Assembly: GCF_003337735.1 (NCBI RefSeq)
Contig: NZ_QPJY01000001.1
Location: forward strand, 426,650 to 490,649
Reading direction: 5' to 3'
DNA: 64,000 nucleotides
DNA from: Thioalbus denitrificans
Lineage (GTDB): Bacteria > Pseudomonadota > Gammaproteobacteria > DSM-26407
This document shows positions 52,030-61,824 of the stretch, one piece after another. Every line of letters starts with the position of its first letter. The stretch's first letter is position 1. A program made the translations under genes and the position numbers. The notes beneath the pieces were generated by a model. That model saw only the letters and a list, made by a program, of their open reading frames with translations. It did no database searches and was not told where the DNA came from.

Positions 52030-52923
52030 CTACTCCACCACCACGTGGGGCGACTCGAGGCCCAGCGCCGCGACCCGGGCGCTGAGCCGGTCCACGTCCG
52101 CCACCGAGCCGAGCGGCCCGATGCGGACCCGGTAGAGGGTGCGCGCACCGCTCTGGGCGGGGTGGATGCGGATGTCGGTGCCGAGCCGGTCGGCCAGCCG
52201 CCGGGCCAGGCTGTTGGCGTTGCCGCGATCGGCGAAGGCGCCCACCTGCAGGTACACCTGCGGATCGCCGGCCGCCGCGGGCGCGGCCCGGGCCGCCGGG
52301 ATGAATCCGGCGCCCGGGGGCTCCGCTGGCGGCGGCGGGGCGGGATCGTTGCGGGCCACGCGCGTGACCGGCGTCTCCCCGTCCGGATTCAGCACCCGCA
52401 CCTCCACCAGGCCGGTACCCTCGGCGATGATGTCCAGCTTCTTCGCCGCCACGTAGGAGAGGTCGATGATGCGGTTGTCCACGAACGGCCCGCGGTCGTT
52501 GATGCGCACCACCACCGAGCGGCCGTTGCGCAGGTTGGTCACCCGGGCATAGGTGGGCAGCGGCAGGGTCTTGTGCGCCGCGGTCATGGTGTACATGTCG
52601 TAGGGTTCGCGGGTGGAGGTGAGGCGGCCGTGGAACTTGCTGCCGTACCAGGAGGCGATGCCCCGCTCCACGTAGCCGGCATCGGTGTCCATGACGCGGT
52701 AGCGGCGGCCGTCGACCACGTAGCTGTCGGGATTGCCGTAGCGGCTGCGCGGCTCGGCGCGGGGCACCGCGTCGGGAATGGCGCTGATGTCCACGTCGCT
52801 GCGGGGCGGTCCGTCGGACAGCGGCCCCCGCGGGGCGCCGGGACCGGCGCAGGCGCCGAGGAGAACGGGCAGCAGCAACAGTGCGATGCGGGCGTACAGG
52901 GCCGGCTGGAGGCGGGGTCTCAT
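52030..52923 (-). CDS. rlpA: Septal ring lytic transglycosylase RlpA
   Basis: A 297-residue outer-membrane lipoprotein that cleaves denuded glycan strands. The lipobox is LLGAC (Cys25). A double-psi barrel domain (GIASWYGSKFHG ... MTAAHKTLPLPTYARVTNL ... VRINDRGPF) is followed by a proline-rich linker and a C-terminal SPOR domain (YLQVGAFADRGNANSLARRL) binding septal glycan. It overlaps mltB by four bases. Confidence 0.95.
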   Translation of the reverse strand: MRPRLQPALYARIALLLLPVLLGACAGPGAPRGPLSDGPPRSDVDISAIPDAVPRAEPRSRYGNPDSYVVDGRRYRVMDTDAGYVERGIASWYGSKFHGRLTSTREPYDMYTMTAAHKTLPLPTYARVTNLRNGRSVVVRINDRGPFVDNRIIDLSYVAAKKLDIIAEGTGLVEVRVLNPDGETPVTRVARNDPAPPPPAEPPGAGFIPAARAAPAAAGDPQVYLQVGAFADRGNANSLARRLADRLGTDIRIHPAQSGARTLYRVRIGPLGSVADVDRLSARVAALGLESPHVVVE

Positions 52924-53990
52924 CGCGGGGTCTCCCCCCTGGCGCGGGCTTCCCGCAGCGCCTCGCTCAGCTGGTAGACGGCCATGGCGTAGAGCGGGCT
53001 GCGGTTGTAGCGGGTGATGACGTAGAAATTGGTGAGCCCCACCCAGTACTCAGGGCCGTTCTCCTGCTCCAGGGTGATGAGGGTGGCCGGCGCCGCGCCG
53101 GGGAGGGCGGTGGCGGGCTCGACCCCGGCGGCACGCAGATCCGCCACCGTGTGGGTGGGTTTCAGCCGCTCGCCCGCCAGCGCCGGCGCGGGCTCGCCGC
53201 TGACCTGCGCCGGTACCGCCACGGCCTCGCCGGTGCGCCAGCCGTGCTCGCGGAAGTAGTTGGCCACGCTGCCGATGGCATCGGCGTTGCTGCCGAGCAG
53301 GTCGCGGCGGCCGTCGCCGTCGAAGTCAACGGCGTAGTGGCGGTAGCTGCTGGAGATGAACTGGCCCTTGCCCATGGCACCGGCGTAGGAACCGGTGACG
53401 CTCTGGGGGTCGAGCCCCTCCTCGCGCGCCAGCAGCAGGAACTCGCCCAGCTCGCTGCGGAAGAAGGCGGCACGGGGCGGGTAGTGGAAGCCGAGGGTCA
53501 CCAGGGCGTCGAGCACCCGGTGGCGGCCGGTGATGCGGCCGTAGCTGGTCTCCACGCCGATGATGGCGGTGATGATCGCCGGCGGGACCCCGTACTGCGC
53601 CTCGGCGCGTTCGAGCAGCGCGGCGTTCGCGCTCCAGAACGCGACCCCGTCGCGGATGCGGTCGGCGGTGAGGAATATGGGCCGGTAGCGGTACCAGGGC
53701 TTGGCCTCGGCGGGCCGGGTCATGGCGGCGAGGATGTCCTCGCGCACGTCGGCGCTGTCGATGAGCGCGGCGACTTCGTCGCGGTCGAAGCCGTGGGCCC
53801 GGGCGAGCTCGTCCACGAACACGGCGATCTGGGCCCGGACCTCCTCGGCGGGCACCTCCGGCACCGGGGGGCGCTCCGGGGCGGCGGCCGCGGGCGCCTT
53901 CTCCGCGCTGCCGGTGCCGGCGCAGGCGCCGATGAGGGAGGAGAGCAGCACGGCGGCGGTCAGGGAGAGTCGGCGATGGGCGCCCGGCAT
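52920..53990 (-). CDS. mltB: Lytic murein transglycosylase B
   Basis: A 356-residue lipoprotein (lipobox LIGAC, Cys23) that cleaves peptidoglycan. The catalytic glutamate is Glu147 in IIGVETSYGRITG; other family parts are GAMGKGQFISSSYRHYAVDFDGDG and DAIGSVANYF. Encoded between rodA and rlpA, as in many gammaproteobacteria, and overlapping rlpA. Confidence 0.96.
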   Translation of the reverse strand: MPGAHRRLSLTAAVLLSSLIGACAGTGSAEKAPAAAAPERPPVPEVPAEEVRAQIAVFVDELARAHGFDRDEVAALIDSADVREDILAAMTRPAEAKPWYRYRPIFLTADRIRDGVAFWSANAALLERAEAQYGVPPAIITAIIGVETSYGRITGRHRVLDALVTLGFHYPPRAAFFRSELGEFLLLAREEGLDPQSVTGSYAGAMGKGQFISSSYRHYAVDFDGDGRRDLLGSNADAIGSVANYFREHGWRTGEAVAVPAQVSGEPAPALAGERLKPTHTVADLRAAGVEPATALPGAAPATLITLEQENGPEYWVGLTNFYVITRYNRSPLYAMAVYQLSEALREARARGETPR

Positions 53991-54183
53991 GGTATCAGGC
54001 TCCTGGAAGGCTGAATCGGAGCCGGTCCCGGCGGAATCCGGGTTGCCGGCTGTTTACAGGAGGATAAATCAACGCCAATCTGAAGCCAAGACAATCAGTT
54101 ATCAGTGAACGCTGATGAATGGCTTGAGATTGATGCCGCGGCCGGCGCCCCCGGCGCTGTCCCAATGGCCGCACCGGGCCGCC

Positions 54184-55323
54184 TCAGCCGGCCAGGAGCT
54201 TGCGGTGGGTATGGATGGACATGAGGATGCCGAATCCGGCCATCAGGGTCACCAGCGACGTGCCGCCGTAGCTGATGAGCGGCAGCGGCACACCCACCAC
54301 GGGCAGCAGCCCGATGACCATGCCCATGTTGACGAACAGATAGACGAAGAAGGTCAGGACCAGGCTGCCGCCCACCAGGCGCCCGAAGCTGTCCTGGGCC
54401 TGGAGGGCTATCCACAGCCCGCGGTAGACCACGTAGAGAAACACCGCCAGCAGGAGCAGCGCGCCCAGCATCCCGAACTCCTCGCCGTAGACGGCGAAGA
54501 TGAAGTCGGTGGAGCGCTCGGGCAGGAAATCCAGGTGGGACTGGGTGCCGTTGAGCCAGCCCTTGCCGTACAGGCCGCCGGAGCCCACCGCGATCTTCGA
54601 CTGGATGATGTGGTAGCCGGTACCCAGCGGGTCGCGCTCCGGGTCCAGCAGGGTCAGCACCCGCTGGCGCTGGTAGTCGTGCATGAACATCCACAGCACC
54701 GGCGCCAGGGCCGCGGCCAGCAGGGCGAAGCCGCCCACCAGGCGCCAGCGCAGGCCCGCCAGGAGCACGACGAACACCCCGGAGCTGGCCACCAGGAGGG
54801 CGGTGCCGAGATCCGGCTGGCGGGCGATGAGCGCCACCGGCAGGGCGATGGCCACGCCGGCCTGGACCAGGGAGCGCCAGTCCGGCGGCAGGGTGTGATT
54901 GCTGAGCAGGCGCGCCACCATCAGCGGCAGGGCGATCTTCATTATCTCCGAGGGCTGGAACCGGAACAGGCCCAGATCGAGCCAGCGCTGGGCGCCCTTG
55001 CCCACGTCGCCCGCCACCTCCACCAGCACCAGCAGCAGCAGCCCGAGCCCGTAGAGCCATGGTGTCCAGTGGCGGTACTGGTGCGGCGGCACCTGGGCCA
55101 GGGCGAACATCACCCCCAGGGCCAGCCCGAGGCGCAGGCCCTGGCGCACCAGCAGGCCGGAGTCCTGGCCGCCGGCGCTGTAGAGCACCACGAGACTGAT
55201 GCCGGCCAGCAGGATGAGCCCCCCGAGCAGCGGCAGGTCCAGGTGCAGCCGCTCGCTGAGGGTGCGCCGGTGCATGGAGCTGCTGGCGCTGCCGAGATGG
55301 CGTACGGACTGCGACTCGATCAT
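54184..55323 (-). CDS. rodA: Rod-shape glycosyltransferase RodA
   Basis: SEDS-family peptidoglycan polymerase (379 residues, about ten membrane helices) that builds the lateral wall with PBP2. Signatures include WLDLGLFRFQPSEIMKIALP, RQPDLGTALLVASSG and the end motif PLISYGGTSLVTLM. It overlaps mrdA by four bases, so the pair is coupled in translation. Confidence 0.97.
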   Translation of the reverse strand: MIESQSVRHLGSASSSMHRRTLSERLHLDLPLLGGLILLAGISLVVLYSAGGQDSGLLVRQGLRLGLALGVMFALAQVPPHQYRHWTPWLYGLGLLLLVLVEVAGDVGKGAQRWLDLGLFRFQPSEIMKIALPLMVARLLSNHTLPPDWRSLVQAGVAIALPVALIARQPDLGTALLVASSGVFVVLLAGLRWRLVGGFALLAAALAPVLWMFMHDYQRQRVLTLLDPERDPLGTGYHIIQSKIAVGSGGLYGKGWLNGTQSHLDFLPERSTDFIFAVYGEEFGMLGALLLLAVFLYVVYRGLWIALQAQDSFGRLVGGSLVLTFFVYLFVNMGMVIGLLPVVGVPLPLISYGGTSLVTLMAGFGILMSIHTHRKLLAG

Positions 55324-57167
55324 TGCGGCAGGCTCTCCATGTAGTAGTCCATGACCGCCCGGGCCAGGGGCGCGGCGACGGAGCCGCCGTGACCGCCATT
55401 CTCCACGACGACCGCCACGGCGATGCGCGGGTCCGCCACCGGGGCGAACCCCACGAACAGGGCGTGGTCGCGCAGGCGCAGGGCCACCTCCTCCTCCACG
55501 TATTTCTCGTCCTGCTTGATGCCGAATACCTGGGCGGTGCCGGTCTTGCCGGCGATGGGGTAGGGGGCGCCGTCGCCGATGCGCCGGGCGGTGCCGCGGT
55601 CACTGTGGACCACCGCCTCCATGGCGGCGATGACCATCTCCCAGTTGGCGGGGTTGTGCAGGGCCAGCGGCGGATGGGGGCGGGGCGGCTGCAGATGGGT
55701 CTCCCCGTCCGGGTCCTGGATGGCGTGCACCAGCCGCGGCGTCATGCCGCGGCCGCGGCTGGCCAGGGTGGCGGTGGCGTTGGCCAGCTGCAGGGGGGTG
55801 GTGAGCATGAAGCCCTGGCCGATGGCGGTGATCAGCGTCTCCCCCGGGTACCAGGGCTGGCCGCGGGCGCCCCGTTTCCAGGTGCGCGAGGGCAGCAGCC
55901 CCGGCAGCTCCTCGTCCATGTCGATGCCGGTCTCCTGGCCGAGACTGAAACCGCTCAGGAATTCGTGCATGCGGTCGATGCCCAGCTTGAAGCCGAGATC
56001 GTAGAAATAGGTGTCGCAGGACTCCACGATGGCCTTGCGCATGTTGGTCAGGCCGTGGCCCCAGCGCTTCCAGTCGCGGTACTTGTGGCTGTCGCCCTTG
56101 AGCTGGTACCAGCCGGGATCGAAGATGGAGAACTCCGGAGTGGTCACGCCGTACTCCAGGCCGGTCAGGGCGATGAATGGCTTGATGGTGGAGCCGGGGG
56201 GGTACTGGCCGCGCACGGAGCGGTTGAACAGGGGCTGGTCGGGGGATTCCTGCAGGGCCTTGTAGGTCTCCGGGTCGATGCCGTTGACGAACAGGTTGGT
56301 GTCGTAGGAGGGGGTGCTCACCAGCGCCAGGACCGCCCCGGTGCGCACGTCCAGGGCCACGATGGCGCCGCGGTTCCCGCCCAGGGCCTCGGTGGCCACC
56401 TGCTGCAGACCGCTGTCGAGGCTCAGGTAGAGGTTGCTGCCGGGGACCGGCGGGGTGCGCTCCAGCACCCGCAGCACCCGGCCGCGGGCATTGGTCTCCA
56501 CCTGCTGATAGCCCACGGTGCCGTGGAGCAGCGCCTCGTAGTGCTTCTCCACGCCCACCTTGCCGATGTGCTGGGTGGCGGCGTAGTTGGAGGGATCGAT
56601 GCGCTGCAGCTCGCGTTCGTTGATGCGCCCCACGAACCCGAGCGCATGGGCGGTGAGTGCCCCCAGCGGATAGTGGCGGGTGAGGCGGGCCTCGATCTCC
56701 ACGCCGGGAAAGAGGTGGCGGTTGGCGGCGAAGCGCGCCACCTCCTCCTCGCTCAGGCGCACCCGCAGCGGCACGCCCTCGAACCGGCGCTTCTGGTGGA
56801 GGCCGCGCTCGAAGCGGGCCAGGTCGGACTCCTCGATGGGGATCAGCTCCGCCAGCCGCTCGAGGGTGCCCTCCAGGTCCTCCATCCGCTCGGGGACGAT
56901 TTCCAGGCTGAAGGTGGGCCGGTTCTCCGCCAGCAGCACGCCGTTGCGATCGTAGATGAGGCCGCGGGTGGGGCCGATGGGCTCGATGTTGACCCGGTTG
57001 TTGTGGGAGAGGGTGGTGTAGGTTTCGTGCTCCACCACCTGCAGGTAGAACAGCCGCACGATGAGCACCACCGTCAGCAGGGCGACCACGATTCCCGCGG
57101 CCACGGTGCGGTTCAGGAACAGGCGGTTCTCGCGGATGTGGTCCCGGAGTGCGGACTTGGGGGCCAT
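55320..57167 (-). CDS. mrdA: Penicillin-binding protein 2
   Basis: Class B transpeptidase of the elongasome, 615 residues. It has an N-terminal membrane helix (about 20-40), a dimerisation domain, and a transpeptidase domain with active-site serine in PPGSTIKPF, SCD in VESCDTYFYDLG, and KTGTAQVFG. Next to rodA and downstream of rlmH and rsfS, as is standard. Confidence 0.97.
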   Translation of the reverse strand: MAPKSALRDHIRENRLFLNRTVAAGIVVALLTVVLIVRLFYLQVVEHETYTTLSHNNRVNIEPIGPTRGLIYDRNGVLLAENRPTFSLEIVPERMEDLEGTLERLAELIPIEESDLARFERGLHQKRRFEGVPLRVRLSEEEVARFAANRHLFPGVEIEARLTRHYPLGALTAHALGFVGRINERELQRIDPSNYAATQHIGKVGVEKHYEALLHGTVGYQQVETNARGRVLRVLERTPPVPGSNLYLSLDSGLQQVATEALGGNRGAIVALDVRTGAVLALVSTPSYDTNLFVNGIDPETYKALQESPDQPLFNRSVRGQYPPGSTIKPFIALTGLEYGVTTPEFSIFDPGWYQLKGDSHKYRDWKRWGHGLTNMRKAIVESCDTYFYDLGFKLGIDRMHEFLSGFSLGQETGIDMDEELPGLLPSRTWKRGARGQPWYPGETLITAIGQGFMLTTPLQLANATATLASRGRGMTPRLVHAIQDPDGETHLQPPRPHPPLALHNPANWEMVIAAMEAVVHSDRGTARRIGDGAPYPIAGKTGTAQVFGIKQDEKYVEEEVALRLRDHALFVGFAPVADPRIAVAVVVENGGHGGSVAAPLARAVMDYYMESLPQ

Positions 57168-57257
57168 GGTCTCTGGTGTCGGTCTACGGGGCGGTCGTGT
57201 ACCGCGCCACTCTCAGGTCTGTCGCCGGGCCTCCGGGAGGCGTGGCGCGCAGGGATT

Positions 57258-57725
57258 TCATCGATGATAGGGGTGGCCGGCCAGCAGACTCCAGGCCCGG
57301 TAGATCTGCTCGGCCAGCACCACCCGCACCAGCGGATGGGGCAGGGTCAGCGGCGAGAGGGACCAGCGCTCCCCGGCGGCTGCCAGGCAGGCCGGGGCCA
57401 GCCCCTCGGGGCCGCCCACCAGCAGCGCCAGGTCGCGGCCCCCGGCCAGCCAGCCGCGGAGCTGCTCCGCGAGCTGTTCGGTGCTCCAGCCGCGCCCGCC
57501 CACGTCCAGGGCGATGACCCGGGCGCCCCTGGGGACGGCGGCGAGCATCTGCTCGCCTTCCTTCTCCGTCAGCCGCCGCAGGTCGGTGCCCTTGGTGCGT
57601 CGGCCGGCCCCTATCTCGGTCAGGCTCAGGACGCATTCCGCCGGCAGCCGCCGGGCGTACTCCGTGTAGCCGGCCTCCACCCAGGCGGGCATCCGTCTGC
57701 CCACGGCGATGAGGTGGATGCGCAC
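57258..57725 (-). CDS. rlmH: 23S rRNA pseudouridine1915 N3-methyltransferase
   Basis: SPOUT methyltransferase of 155 residues acting on 23S rRNA. The knot region shows [13 protein letters not shown] and the end [28 protein letters not shown] is typical. It follows rsfS after six bases. Confidence 0.96.
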   Translation of the reverse strand: MRIHLIAVGRRMPAWVEAGYTEYARRLPAECVLSLTEIGAGRRTKGTDLRRLTEKEGEQMLAAVPRGARVIALDVGGRGWSTEQLAEQLRGWLAGGRDLALLVGGPEGLAPACLAAAGERWSLSPLTLPHPLVRVVLAEQIYRAWSLLAGHPYHR

Positions 57726-57731
57726 GGCGGA

Positions 57732-58091
57732 TCAGTCGCCCTGGCCGCGGGGCTCGTGGCTCTGCGCGGCGGGTTGCTCCCAGAGCTTCTCGAGCTGGTA
57801 GAAGTCGCGGATTCGCGGCAGCATCACGTGCACCACCACGTCGCCGAGATCCACCAGCGCCCACTCGCCCGAGTCCAGTCCCTCGGCGCCGAGGGGCTGG
57901 ATGCCGTGTTCCTTGGCCCGCGCCACCACGTTGTCGGCCAGGGACTTCACGTGGCGATCCACGTTGCCGCTGGCGATGATCATCAGGTCGGTGATGCTGG
58001 TGATGTTGCGTACGTCGAGCACGCGGATATCCTCGCCCTTGAGCTCTTCCAGGGCCTCGACCACCAGCTGTTCCAGCGCTTCAGTCTCCAT
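57732..58091 (-). CDS. rsfS: Ribosome silencing factor
   Basis: A 119-residue DUF143/RsfS protein that binds L14 and blocks subunit joining during starvation. Family parts: [19 protein letters not shown] and [14 protein letters not shown]. Lies between nadD and rlmH as usual. Confidence 0.95.
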   Translation of the reverse strand: METEALEQLVVEALEELKGEDIRVLDVRNITSITDLMIIASGNVDRHVKSLADNVVARAKEHGIQPLGAEGLDSGEWALVDLGDVVVHVMLPRIRDFYQLEKLWEQPAAQSHEPRGQGD

Positions 58092-58136
58092 GGGATCGTT
58101 TCTGTTTCCTCTCGTGGCGCCTCTACGGAGCCGGTT

Positions 58137-58763
58137 TCAGCGATAACAGCCGTGCGCCTCGATCAGCGCCAGCACTGAATCCGGGAGCAGGAAGCGCGGA
58201 CTCCGGTCCGCGGCCACCTGGGCCCGGATGGCCGTGGCGGAGATGTCCAGCCGGGTGACCGTGCACGGCAGGATGCCGCCGGCCTGGCGGCCGGCCAGGT
58301 CCGCCATCTCCCCGACCCGGCGTTCGCGGAGCAGTTCCGCCAGCGGACCCGCCCGCGGCGGCTCCCAGCCGGGTCGTTCAACCACCAGCAGGTGGGCCCG
58401 CTCCAGCAGTTCCTCCCAGCGGTGCCAGGCGGGCAGGCCCAGGAAGGCGTCCACCCCCAGGATCAGCCCGAGGGGCGTGCGCGGCCGCTCCCGCTGCAGG
58501 TCGGCAAGGGTGTCCACCGTGTAGGAGGGCCCGTCGCGCCGCAGCTCACGGTCATCGGCCACCAGCCGCGGCTCTCCGGCGCAGGCCGCCTGCACCATGG
58601 CCAGGCGCAGCTCCGCCGGGGCCGCGGGGTCCTCCCGGTGGGGGGGCACCCGGCAGGGAATGAGCCGGACCTCCTCCAGGCCCAGCAGCTGCCGGAGTTC
58701 CAGCGCCGTGCGCAGGTGGCCGTAGTGGATGGGGTCGAAGGTGCCGCCGAGAATGCCGATCAT
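58137..58763 (-). CDS. nadD: Nicotinate-nucleotide adenylyltransferase
   Basis: Adenylates nicotinate mononucleotide in NAD synthesis. The 208 residues begin IGILGGTFDPIHYGHL (nucleotidyl-transferase HxGH-type motif) and end with LDISATAIRAQV. The ATG at 58763 is the family start; the longer open frame upstream overlaps proA and is not used. Confidence 0.96.
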   Translation of the reverse strand: MIGILGGTFDPIHYGHLRTALELRQLLGLEEVRLIPCRVPPHREDPAAPAELRLAMVQAACAGEPRLVADDRELRRDGPSYTVDTLADLQRERPRTPLGLILGVDAFLGLPAWHRWEELLERAHLLVVERPGWEPPRAGPLAELLRERRVGEMADLAGRQAGGILPCTVTRLDISATAIRAQVAADRSPRFLLPDSVLALIEAHGCYR

Positions 58764-58812
58764 CACGTGTCGGCGGCGCCGGGAGGGTGCGGAGGTCCCG
58801 GCGCCGCTCCGG

Positions 58813-60108
58813 TCACTCCCGGATATGGCCGTCGCCGACGACGATGTACTTCCGGGAGGTGAGGCCCTCGAGCCCCACCGGCCCACGGGCGTGGATCTTG
58901 TCGGTGGAGATGCCGATCTCCGCGCCCAGGCCGTACTCGAAACCATCGGCGAAGCGGGTGGAGGCGTTGACCATCACCGAGCTGGAGTCCACCTCGGTGA
59001 GAAAGCGCCGCGCCCGGCCGATGTCCTCGGTGACGATGGACTCGGTGTGCCCGGAGCTGTGGCGGTGGATGTGCTCGATGGCCTCCTCCAGCCCCGGCAC
59101 GACGCGGATGGAGAGGATCGGCGCCAGGTACTCCGTGTCCCAGTCCTCCGCGGTGGCCTCCACGGCCTGCGCCAGGATGGCGCGGGTGGCGGGACAGCCG
59201 CGCAGCTCCACGCCCTTTTCGCCGTACAGTCGTCCCAGTTCGGGCAGCACCTGCGCGGCCACGCCCTCGGCCACCAGCAGGGTCTCCATGGCGTTGCAGA
59301 CCCCGTAGCGGTGGGTCTTGGCGTTGAAGGCGATGCGCACGGCCTTGTCCCGATCGGCGCGGTCGTCGATGTAGACGTGGCAGATGCCGTTCAGGTGCTT
59401 GATGACCGGCACCCGGGCCTCGGCGCTGATGCGCTCGATGAGCCCCTTGCCGCCCCGCGGGACGATCACGTCCACGTACTCGGGCATGGTGATGAGCAGG
59501 CCCACAGCGGCGCGGTCGGTGGTTTCCATCACCTGGACGGCGTGGCGCGGCAGGCCGGCGGCCTCCAGCCCGGCATGGATGCAGGCGGCGATGGCGCGGT
59601 TGGAGTGGAACGCCTCCGAGCCGCCGCGCAGGATGGCCGCGTTGCCGGACTTGAGGCACAGGGCGGCGGCGTCCGCGGTCACGTTGGGGCGGGACTCGTA
59701 GATGATGCCGATGACCCCCAGCGGCACCCGCATGCGCCCCACCTGGATGCCCGAGGGGCGGTAGTTCATGTCGGTGATCTCGCCCACCGGGTCGGGGAGG
59801 GCGGCGATCTGGCGCAGTCCCTCGGCCATGCCGGTGATGCCGGCGGTGTTGAGGGTGAGGCGGTCGAGCAGCGCGGCATCGAGACCGGCGGCGCGGCCCT
59901 GCTCCAGGTCGCGGGCGTTGGCCGCCAGCAGCGCCGCCTCGTTCGCCAGCAACTGCGCGGCGATGGCCAGCAGGGCGGCGTCCTTGACGCGGGTCCCCGC
60001 GCGGGCCATGGCCCGGGAGGCCTCGCGGGCCTGGCGGCCCACATCGCTCATGTAGGCGCGCACGTCCAGCTGGGCGGTTTCGGCGGGTACGGTCATGATC
60101 TTGGCCAT
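58813..60108 (-). CDS. proA: Gamma-glutamyl phosphate reductase
   Basis: Second enzyme of proline synthesis, an NADPH-dependent aldehyde-dehydrogenase-fold protein of 431 residues. Catalytic cysteine lies in [34 protein letters not shown] and [13 protein letters not shown] are typical. An ATG four codons later is an alternative start. Standard position between holA and nadD. Confidence 0.96.
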   Translation of the reverse strand: MAKIMTVPAETAQLDVRAYMSDVGRQAREASRAMARAGTRVKDAALLAIAAQLLANEAALLAANARDLEQGRAAGLDAALLDRLTLNTAGITGMAEGLRQIAALPDPVGEITDMNYRPSGIQVGRMRVPLGVIGIIYESRPNVTADAAALCLKSGNAAILRGGSEAFHSNRAIAACIHAGLEAAGLPRHAVQVMETTDRAAVGLLITMPEYVDVIVPRGGKGLIERISAEARVPVIKHLNGICHVYIDDRADRDKAVRIAFNAKTHRYGVCNAMETLLVAEGVAAQVLPELGRLYGEKGVELRGCPATRAILAQAVEATAEDWDTEYLAPILSIRVVPGLEEAIEHIHRHSSGHTESIVTEDIGRARRFLTEVDSSSVMVNASTRFADGFEYGLGAEIGISTDKIHARGPVGLEGLTSRKYIVVGDGHIRE

Positions 60109-60173
60109 TCGGTCGTCTGGTTCGAAAGGAATATGGTAACCCCCCGTGGCGGGAGCGGAAAGGGGGGGCTCCC

Positions 60174-60256
60174 GTTACCAGTCGCCGGTTGCCAGTGGCC
60201 GGATATCAGCGGCTGGTTCTGGTTCCCGGCGACTGGATACCGGTCACTGGAAACTA
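60174..60256. repeat. Cluster of CCAGTCGCCGGTTGCCAG-type repeats
   Basis: Degenerate tandem copies of the GCCRGTK/CTGGCAA heptamer, including TTACCAGTCGCCGGTTGCCA and CACTGGAAACTA. The cluster overlaps the last codons and the stop of holA. Confidence 0.7.
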
Positions 60257-61272
60257 TCCACCGGCACCACCGCTCCGGCCATGGCCAGCGCCAGGTCCTG
60301 CAGGGCGTCCCAGGCGTTGCCGGGGGCCTGCCCCTTGTTGATGCGGTCAGCCCGCTGGCAGCGCTGCAGCAGCCCCTGCCAGTGGCCGGCGTCGCCCCGC
60401 CTCAGGGCCTGCTGGTAGAGGGGCTTGCGCCGGTCCCACACCCGCTGGGCCTGCAGCGCCTGCTCCAGGCGCCGGCCCAGGGCCACGGCGCCCGCCAGGC
60501 CCGCCAGCAGGCGCAGCTCCCGGGACAGCGCCCAGAGCACCAGGGTGGGGTCCACCCCCTCGCCCCGCAGTCCGGCCAGCACCCGGGCGGCGCGGCCGGG
60601 ATCGCCGCCCAGTGCCGCGTCGGCGAGGGCGAACACGTCGTAGCGGGCGCTCTCCGCCACCGCCGCGGCCACCGCCGCGGCATCCACGGGCCCGGGGCCG
60701 TGGAGCAGGCGCAGCTTCTCGATCTCCTGCGCCGCCGCCAGCAGGTTGCCCTCGACCCGCTCGGCCACCAGCCGGGCCGCCTCCGGGTCGGGCTGCAGCC
60801 CCAGCGCCCGCATGCGCTGCGCTACCCACCCGGGCAGGCGGCCGGGCTCCACCGGCCAGGCGGCCACCGTCACCCCGGTCTTCTCCAGGGCCTGGTGCCA
60901 GGCGCTCTTCTGGGCCGCGGCGTCCAGCTTGCCGGTGATCACCAGCAGCACCGTGTCGGCGGGCGGGCGGGCCGCGTACTCCTTCAGGGCGTCGGGGCCG
61001 GCGCCCTTGGGCTTGGCGCCCTCCAGGCGCAGCTCGATGATGCGGCGGGTAGCGAACAGGGAGAGGCTGTTGGCCGACTCCAGCAGGCGGTTCCAGTCGA
61101 ACCCGGTCTCGACGTGGAACACCTCCCGTTCCTCGAAGCCCGCGGCGCGGGCGGCGGCGCGGATGGCGTCGCAGGACTCCATGACCGCGAGCGGCTCGTC
61201 ACCGCTCACCAGGTAGACGGGCGCCAGGCCTTGCTTCAGGTGCCCGTCCAGCTGGTCGGGGCGCAGGCGCAT
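60244..61272 (-). CDS. holA: DNA polymerase III delta subunit
   Basis: Clamp-loader subunit that opens the sliding clamp; 342 residues. Family parts are the start MRLRPDQLDGHLKQGLAPVY, LVSGDEPL, and the LLAAAQEIEKLRLL and DVFALADAALGG segments. It overlaps lptE by one base. Its last codons lie inside a repeat cluster. Confidence 0.95.
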   Translation of the reverse strand: MRLRPDQLDGHLKQGLAPVYLVSGDEPLAVMESCDAIRAAARAAGFEEREVFHVETGFDWNRLLESANSLSLFATRRIIELRLEGAKPKGAGPDALKEYAARPPADTVLLVITGKLDAAAQKSAWHQALEKTGVTVAAWPVEPGRLPGWVAQRMRALGLQPDPEAARLVAERVEGNLLAAAQEIEKLRLLHGPGPVDAAAVAAAVAESARYDVFALADAALGGDPGRAARVLAGLRGEGVDPTLVLWALSRELRLLAGLAGAVALGRRLEQALQAQRVWDRRKPLYQQALRRGDAGHWQGLLQRCQRADRINKGQAPGNAWDALQDLALAMAGAVVPVDSFQ

Positions 61273-61808
61273 CAGTGGCTGAGCTGGTTCACGATGCGGT
61301 TGACCGCCTCGCGGCGCATCTCGGTGCGCAGGAGATCGCGCTCCTCGTCCTTGCCCAGCACCCGCAGCTCGCTGTAGCTGTAGTCGCGCAGCACGGTGAC
61401 GCTGCGCACCGGCGCGCGCTCCTCCGCGCCGGCGGGCTGCAGGGCGAAGCGCACCTCGTAGCGGAGCTCGTACTCGCGCACCTTGCCGTCGGGGCCGATG
61501 CTGAGGATGCGGCGGTCGTAGCGGGCGCCCAGGATGCGCAGGGTGGAGGCGCCGGCCTCCTCCGCCACCCGGGTGCCGCGGGCCTCCAGGGCGCGGCGCA
61601 GGTCCCGCTGCAGGTCCGGCTCGCCCGGTGGCACCTGCAGGTCGACCGCCACCAGCGCCGCGGGGAGGGGCTGGCTGCCGCGCAGCTGGAAGCCGCAGGC
61701 GGAGAGCAGCAGGGCGAGGAGGGCGATGCCCAGCAATCCGGCGGACCGCCCCGGGCGTCCGCGTCCGGGCCGGGTGGTTCCGGGTAGTTCAGGCAGGGAA
61801 TGGCGCAC
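61272..61808 (-). CDS. lptE: LPS-assembly lipoprotein LptE
   Basis: A 178-residue outer-membrane lipoprotein that plugs LptD during LPS export. The lipobox LLLSACGFQLRG (Cys38) follows a longer than usual N-terminal extension; the conserved RDYSYSELRVLGKDEERD and the LLRTEMRREAVNRIVNQL end are present. Sits between leuS and holA as usual. Confidence 0.94.
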   Translation of the reverse strand: MRHSLPELPGTTRPGRGRPGRSAGLLGIALLALLLSACGFQLRGSQPLPAALVAVDLQVPPGEPDLQRDLRRALEARGTRVAEEAGASTLRILGARYDRRILSIGPDGKVREYELRYEVRFALQPAGAEERAPVRSVTVLRDYSYSELRVLGKDEERDLLRTEMRREAVNRIVNQLSH

Positions 61809-61824
61809 CGGCTCTTCCTCCAGG

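Noticed and set aside
58764-58946. N-terminal extension of nadD
   Set aside because: It overlaps the 3' end of proA and the family N-terminus begins at the ATG at 58763.
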